From Rudanella sp. (lineage in GTDB: Bacteria; Bacteroidota; Bacteroidia; Cytophagales; Spirosomataceae), in assembly GCA_026785985.1 (NCBI GenBank), contig JAJAYX010000646.1:1-9695 (forward strand): 9,695 nucleotides of DNA, written 5' to 3'. The notes below the pieces were generated by a model. It ran no database searches, had not been told where the DNA came from, and saw only the letters and a program-made list of their open reading frames with translations. A program made the position numbers and the translations under genes. Shown in pieces: positions 7,153-9,695 of the stretch; the first letter of the stretch is position 1, and each line of letters opens with the position of its first letter.

Positions 7153-7183
7153 GCACGTTCACCTTTGAATCCTGCCACGGGGA
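7153..7183 (+). pseudogene. Degenerate tRNA 3' part (T-arm and acceptor strand)
   Basis: GCACG (7153-7157) and CCTGC (7171-7175) can form a T-stem with one mismatch. The loop reads TTC-ACCTTT-GAAT, that is, the canonical TTCGAAT loop with six extra bases. CACGGGG (7176-7182) and A7183 fit the 3' acceptor strand and discriminator base; CCA is not encoded, as is usual in this phylum. No matching 5' acceptor (CCCCGTG) or anticodon arm is found upstream, so a working tRNA is unlikely. It may be a relic of a long-variable-arm tRNA; identity is uncertain. Confidence 0.4.
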
Positions 7184-7190
7184 CTGATAT

Positions 7191-7221
7191 TCTGGTGTAG
7201 CTCAGTTGGTAGAGCACATGA
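7191..7221 (+). pseudogene. tRNA 5' half (positions 1-31 only)
   Basis: Canonical tRNA numbering fits without gaps: acceptor strand TCTGGTG (7191-7197), T8 and A9, D-stem GCTC (7200-7203), D-loop AGTTGGTA with G18-G19, D-stem GAGC (7212-7215), A26, then anticodon-stem strand CATGA (7217-7221). After this the tRNA character stops: position 33 is C rather than T, no TCATG follows to close the anticodon stem, and there is no T-arm or CACCAGA acceptor strand. Its end coincides with the border of the anticodon stem and loop. It lies 40 nt upstream of the RNA-ligase start codon. Confidence 0.75.
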
Positions 7222-7261
7222 ACACGCTGAACGTTTGTTGCCCTGTTTTTTTTAATGAATA

Positions 7262-8302
7262 ATGATCAACACCCTCCACCCTACCCTTCGCCAGCATATT
7301 TCCGATGGGTTTGTGATGGTTCGTCAGCACCCCACTGCCGACTTGTACATCCTGAATTACACCGCCAAAACCCAATACGAGCGGGCCTGGGACGAGCACA
7401 CACTGGCTTGCCGGGGTCTGATTATAAATGGCTCAGGCGCAGTAGTGGCGCGACCTTTCCCCAAATTCTTCAACCTCGACGAAGTGGTGGTGACGGGCCA
7501 AATTCCGTTGCTGCCCGACGAACCGTTGGTGGCCTACGAAAAACTCGATGGCTCGCTCGGAATTCTGTACTGGATTGACGACACCCCGTTTATTGCCACT
7601 CGTGGCTCGTTTATGAGCGAACAGGCGCGGTGGGCCACCAACCTGCTCCACACGCGCTATGCGGCCATTTGGCCCCGGCTCGACCGCACGAAAACGTATT
7701 TATTCGAGATTATCTACCCCGAAAACCGCATCGTTGTCCACTACGGCGACCGCCAGGATTTGGTGCTGTTGGCCGTGATCGACACGGCAACCGGAGCCGA
7801 AACCACCGACCTGCCTGACATTGGTTTCCCGCTCGTGCGCCTGTTCGATGGCTACACCGATATGGCCGAAATTCGGGCGGTGCAGATCGACAATGAGGAA
7901 GGGTTTGTGCTTCGGTTTGCGTCGGGATTGCGCGTAAAGGTTAAGTTTGCCGAATATGTGCGACTACACCGAATTCTGACGCAGGTTTCGTCGCGTAACA
8001 TCTGGGAATACCTGGCCACCAATCAGCCGTTTAACGAGATTCTGGAACGGGTGCCCGATGAGTTTTACGAGTGGGTAAAGCAAACCTCCGATAAATTCAC
8101 GGCTCAGTATCAGGCCATTGAAATGGAGTGTCGCGCTGTTTTTCGGGTGCTGGATTCGCGGAAGGAAACGGCCCGGTATTTCCAGACCCAGCGGTATCCG
8201 GCCATCCTGTTCCTGATGCTCGACAACCGCGACTATTCAGCCGCCATCTGGAAACTGCTGCGCCCAGCCTATGAACGGCCTTTTAAACAAACCGATACGT
8301 AG
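7262..8302 (+). CDS. T4 Rnl1-like RNA ligase
   Basis: The 346-residue protein has the ordered motifs of a covalent nucleotidyltransferase of the T4 RNA ligase 1 group. Motif I is EKLDGS with Lys94 as the likely AMP-accepting lysine. Before it come RGLI (Arg51) and ARPFPKFFN, both typical of Rnl1. After it come FEIIYPENRIVVHY (motif III region, 148-161), EEGFVLRF (motif IV, Glu213) and RVKVKFAEYVRLH (motif V, Lys226 and Lys228). A helical C-terminal region of about 105 residues follows; in T4 Rnl1 the corresponding region favours tRNA with broken anticodon loops. The reaction is ATP-dependent sealing of 3'-OH and 5'-phosphate RNA ends. ATG 7262 is chosen; ATG 7255 is out of frame. A T8 run (7246-7253) lies just upstream. 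The kinase-phosphatase follows after 37 nt. The length is close to T4 Rnl1 (374), so it appears intact. Confidence 0.9.
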   Translation: MINTLHPTLRQHISDGFVMVRQHPTADLYILNYTAKTQYERAWDEHTLACRGLIINGSGAVVARPFPKFFNLDEVVVTGQIPLLPDEPLVAYEKLDGSLGILYWIDDTPFIATRGSFMSEQARWATNLLHTRYAAIWPRLDRTKTYLFEIIYPENRIVVHYGDRQDLVLLAVIDTATGAETTDLPDIGFPLVRLFDGYTDMAEIRAVQIDNEEGFVLRFASGLRVKVKFAEYVRLHRILTQVSSRNIWEYLATNQPFNEILERVPDEFYEWVKQTSDKFTAQYQAIEMECRAVFRVLDSRKETARYFQTQRYPAILFLMLDNRDYSAAIWKLLRPAYERPFKQTDT

Positions 8303-8307
8303 CGCAA

Positions 8308-8329
8308 AGACGCAAGTATGCGTCTCTAC
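8308..8329. repeat. Dispersed palindromic repeat, copy B
   Basis: AGACGCA (8308-8314) and TGCGTCT (8319-8325) form a 7-bp stem with a 4-nt loop. AGACGCAA and TGCGTCTCTAC are shared exactly with the copy at 164-187. It lies 5 nt after the ligase stop codon and 10 nt before the kinase-phosphatase ATG, so it fills most of the gap between the two genes. A transcript across it would carry a hairpin, but no U-tract follows. Confidence 0.7.
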
Positions 8330-8339
8330 ACACAAACCC

Positions 8340-9299
8340 ATGCAACATATCCTCCTTTTAATCGGCATCAGCGGCAGCGGCAAATCGACGTTTGCGAAGC
8401 AGTTTGTGCAGGACAATCCAACTTACCTACGGCTGAACCGCGACGATTTGCGCCGGAGCATTGTGCCCGTGCCGCTGGGCGAATACTGGAAATGGGACGA
8501 CAAACGCAAAAATCGGATTGAGCGACTCGTGTCGGAGTTGGAGAAATCGGCCCTGTTGTCGGCTTTGGAAAGTGGCTGGAATGTGGTGATGGACAACACC
8601 CATTTGCAGCAGCGATACATTACTGAGTTGCTGAAACTGACTGATAGACAAGCTACTACGAAAAAACCCGTCGTGGTTACGTTTCAGGTTATAGATGTCC
8701 CGCTAAACACAGCTATCGAGCGTGACCGGCTCCGGCCCGATATGGTGGGTGAAGCCGTTATCCGCGATCAGCACAGCCACCTGCACACGCTCAAAAAGAT
8801 TTTCGACACTACCCAACGGCTCCAGTTCCCCACCATTCATGCTTCCGTTGACCCGATGGAGCAAAACCATTCGCTACCCAAGTGCATCCTGGTGGACATC
8901 GACGGAACGGCGGCCAAAATCCACGACCGCTCCCCCTTCGACTGGACGAACGTGGGCCGCGACTTGCCCAACACGCCCGTGCTGAACGTGGTGCGGGCCA
9001 TGCGGGCCGCCGGGTATGCGGTGGTGTTTTTGTCGGGCCGCGACAGTGCGGCCCGCGCCGAAACGGTGAGTTGGCTGCACCGTCACCTCGGCTGGTCGGT
9101 AGGGCCGGACGATGCCCTGTTCATGCGCGAACGCGACGATATGCGGAAAGATTCGATCATCAAGCGCGAGTTGTTCGATGCTCACATCAGCGGTCGTTAT
9201 TTCGTTGAACTGGTGCTGGATGACCGCGATCAGGTGGTATCGCTCTGGCGACGGGAGCTGGGCCTGACATGTTTGCAGGTCGATTACGGCGATTTTTAG
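8340..9299 (+). CDS. T4 PseT-like polynucleotide 5'-kinase/3'-phosphatase
   Basis: The 319-residue protein follows T4 Pnkp (301 residues) in domain order. The N-terminal P-loop kinase has GISGSGKST at 9-17 (Lys15, Ser16) and NRDDLRRS with Asp35 and Arg38; these numbers coincide with the T4 catalytic residues as I recall them. The MDNTHL strand (84-89) and the ERDRLRP lid region follow. The C-terminal HAD phosphatase has DIDGT at 186-190 (Asp186, Asp188), SGRDS with Arg234, RKDSIIK with Lys270, and LDDR with Asp294/Asp295. The terminus QVDYGDF mirrors the QVASGDF end of T4 Pnkp. The enzyme removes 3'-phosphate or 2',3'-cyclic phosphate and phosphorylates 5'-OH, giving ends that the upstream ligase can join. 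ATG 8340 is chosen because it starts directly at the first beta strand; an in-frame ATG at 8271 would translate the palindromic repeat. Confidence 0.93.
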   Translation: MQHILLLIGISGSGKSTFAKQFVQDNPTYLRLNRDDLRRSIVPVPLGEYWKWDDKRKNRIERLVSELEKSALLSALESGWNVVMDNTHLQQRYITELLKLTDRQATTKKPVVVTFQVIDVPLNTAIERDRLRPDMVGEAVIRDQHSHLHTLKKIFDTTQRLQFPTIHASVDPMEQNHSLPKCILVDIDGTAAKIHDRSPFDWTNVGRDLPNTPVLNVVRAMRAAGYAVVFLSGRDSAARAETVSWLHRHLGWSVGPDDALFMRERDDMRKDSIIKRELFDAHISGRYFVELVLDDRDQVVSLWRRELGLTCLQVDYGDF

Positions 9300-9695
9300 G
9301 GTTCCGAAACGCGGGATTTGGAGTCGCTACCGAGCTGGGTGTAGCGATTCGCATGGAAGGTACTCCACCAAAGCAACACGTGGCCGAGATAACCGCTGTT
9401 TGAGTCGCTGTAACCTGAATTACAGAAACACCACATTCACCCGTACTCCAGGCTACAATGCCTCCCACACAGCCAGTTGCCCTAATTTGTACCAATGCTC
9501 CGGCACAAACCGTCCGATTAGCCCCAAGCGTGAGCAAAGGAGCCGGGCCTGCCACAATGGTGGCGCTGGTGGGCGTTTCTTCGGCTTCGCACCCTGGGGT
9601 TGTCTCCCGGCAAATAGGCCTGAACGTATATTCCCCGAGGGTGGGGGGGGTTATCAGATTGGGCGAACTAAAATTTATACTACTCCCATTATACC
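9187..9695 (-). CDS. Secreted repeat-domain protein, partial; probably truncated at its 3' end
   Basis: The frame is open from the right window edge (first full codon 9691-9693) to a stop at 9187-9189, about 168 residues. The first two-thirds looks like the Thr/Ser/Cys-rich beta-sandwich repeats of large secreted Bacteroidetes adhesins: LGEYTFRPICRETTPGC, TVCAGALVQIRATGC, VAWSTGECGVSV, QTAVISATC. Such proteins are usually exported by type IX secretion and end in a sorting domain, which is absent here. After about 9370 the product turns into Arg/Pro-rich sequence, and the last 113 nt is antisense to the kinase-phosphatase, whose C-terminus is well conserved. The tail is therefore probably read-through into foreign sequence, and the gene may be a pseudogene. 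An 8-base G tract (C on the coding strand) lies at 9643-9650. A frameshift or assembly error is also possible. Confidence 0.5.
   Translation of the reverse strand, partial: YNGSSINFSSPNLITPPTLGEYTFRPICRETTPGCEAEETPTSATIVAGPAPLLTLGANRTVCAGALVQIRATGCVGGIVAWSTGECGVSVIQVTATQTAVISATCCFGGVPSMRIATPSSVATPNPAFRNPKNRRNRPANMSGPAPVARAIPPDRGHPAPVQRNNDR
9321..9350 (+). other. Hairpin after the kinase-phosphatase gene
   Basis: GAGTCGCTAC (9321-9330) can pair along all 10 positions with GTAGCGATTC (9341-9350), with one G-U wobble and a 10-nt loop. It begins 21 nt past the stop codon. There is no U-tract, so it may stabilise the mRNA end or act as a weak terminator. The same bases lie within the tail of the opposite-strand frame. 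Confidence 0.45.

Noticed and set aside
6963..7217. Minus-strand 84-residue open frame across the 7040-7261 gap
   Set aside because: It overlaps the end of the glycosyltransferase gene and both tRNA-like pieces, has no recognisable family, and its start lies inside the tRNA half. A protein remnant cannot be excluded.
7153..7221. A circularly permuted tRNA gene (3' half upstream of 5' half)
   Set aside because: The acceptor strands CACGGGG and TCTGGTG do not pair, and no anticodon arm exists in either piece, so they are not two halves of one tRNA.
7222..7253. Intrinsic terminator ending in the T8 run, making the tRNA half a small RNA gene
   Set aside because: Only a weak bulged A/T-rich stem (AACACG with CGTTTGTT) precedes the T-run; not enough for a terminator call. 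The T-rich stretch is equally normal for a Bacteroidetes leader.
8271..8339. N-terminal extension of the kinase-phosphatase overlapping the ligase gene
   Set aside because: The extension would translate the palindromic repeat, and family homology starts at the ATG at 8340, matching T4 Pnkp numbering.
9341..9380. Displaced 3' half of the broken tRNA at the right cassette edge (TTCGCAT followed by CACCA)
   Set aside because: The flanking bases do not form a T-stem, and the sequence is explained by the opposite-strand secreted-protein frame; the acceptor CACCAGA is not matched.

Overview
The window looks like chromosomal DNA of a Bacteroidetes bacterium, most likely a Cytophagales member of the Spirosoma type. 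The evidence is a gliding-motility lipoprotein GldD gene, promoters of the Bacteroidetes form TTTG - about 20 nt - TAnnTTTG, A-rich leaders without clear Shine-Dalgarno sequences, a Bacteroidetes-style GluRS, and at the right edge a Cys/Thr-rich secreted-protein repeat typical of that phylum. The genus is an inference; no rRNA or other marker is present.

Layout. 1-212: a 17-bp minisatellite (seven perfect copies, cut by the window edge), a hairpin closing it, a short dispersed palindrome, and the gcvH terminator. 233-616 (-): gcvH. 764-2266 (+): Baeyer-Villiger-type flavin monooxygenase, divergent from gcvH, each with its own promoter. 2267-2860 (-): gldD, whose stop codon abuts that of the monooxygenase. 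2930-4349 (-): a probable three-gene unit (small acidic protein, AIM24/TIGR00266 protein, small hypothetical) between a promoter at 4431-4461 and a terminator at 2897-2922. 4480-6391 (-): ridA-gltX with a 1-nt gap. 6434-7039 (+): a DUF2064/TIGR04282-type glycosyltransferase, divergent from ridA.

7040-9299 is the most interesting part. A 222-nt gap holds two broken tRNA-like pieces: the T-arm and 3' acceptor strand of one tRNA (7153-7183) and, 7 nt later, the first 31 nucleotides of another (7191-7221), stopping at the border of the anticodon stem and loop. Directly downstream are a T4 Rnl1-like RNA ligase (7262-8302) and a T4 PseT-like polynucleotide kinase-phosphatase (8340-9299). In phage T4 these two enzymes heal and seal tRNAs cut in the anticodon loop. 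A second copy of the palindrome seen at 164-187 lies between the ligase and kinase genes. The right edge of the cassette meets, on the opposite strand, a secreted-protein gene that appears to have lost its 3' end: its frame runs on into the antisense of the kinase gene.

Functionally the left two-thirds is housekeeping: one-carbon metabolism, tRNA charging, enamine detoxification and motility. The right third looks like an acquired RNA-repair module flanked by gene debris. No anticodon nuclease or other RNA-damaging enzyme is encoded in the window.
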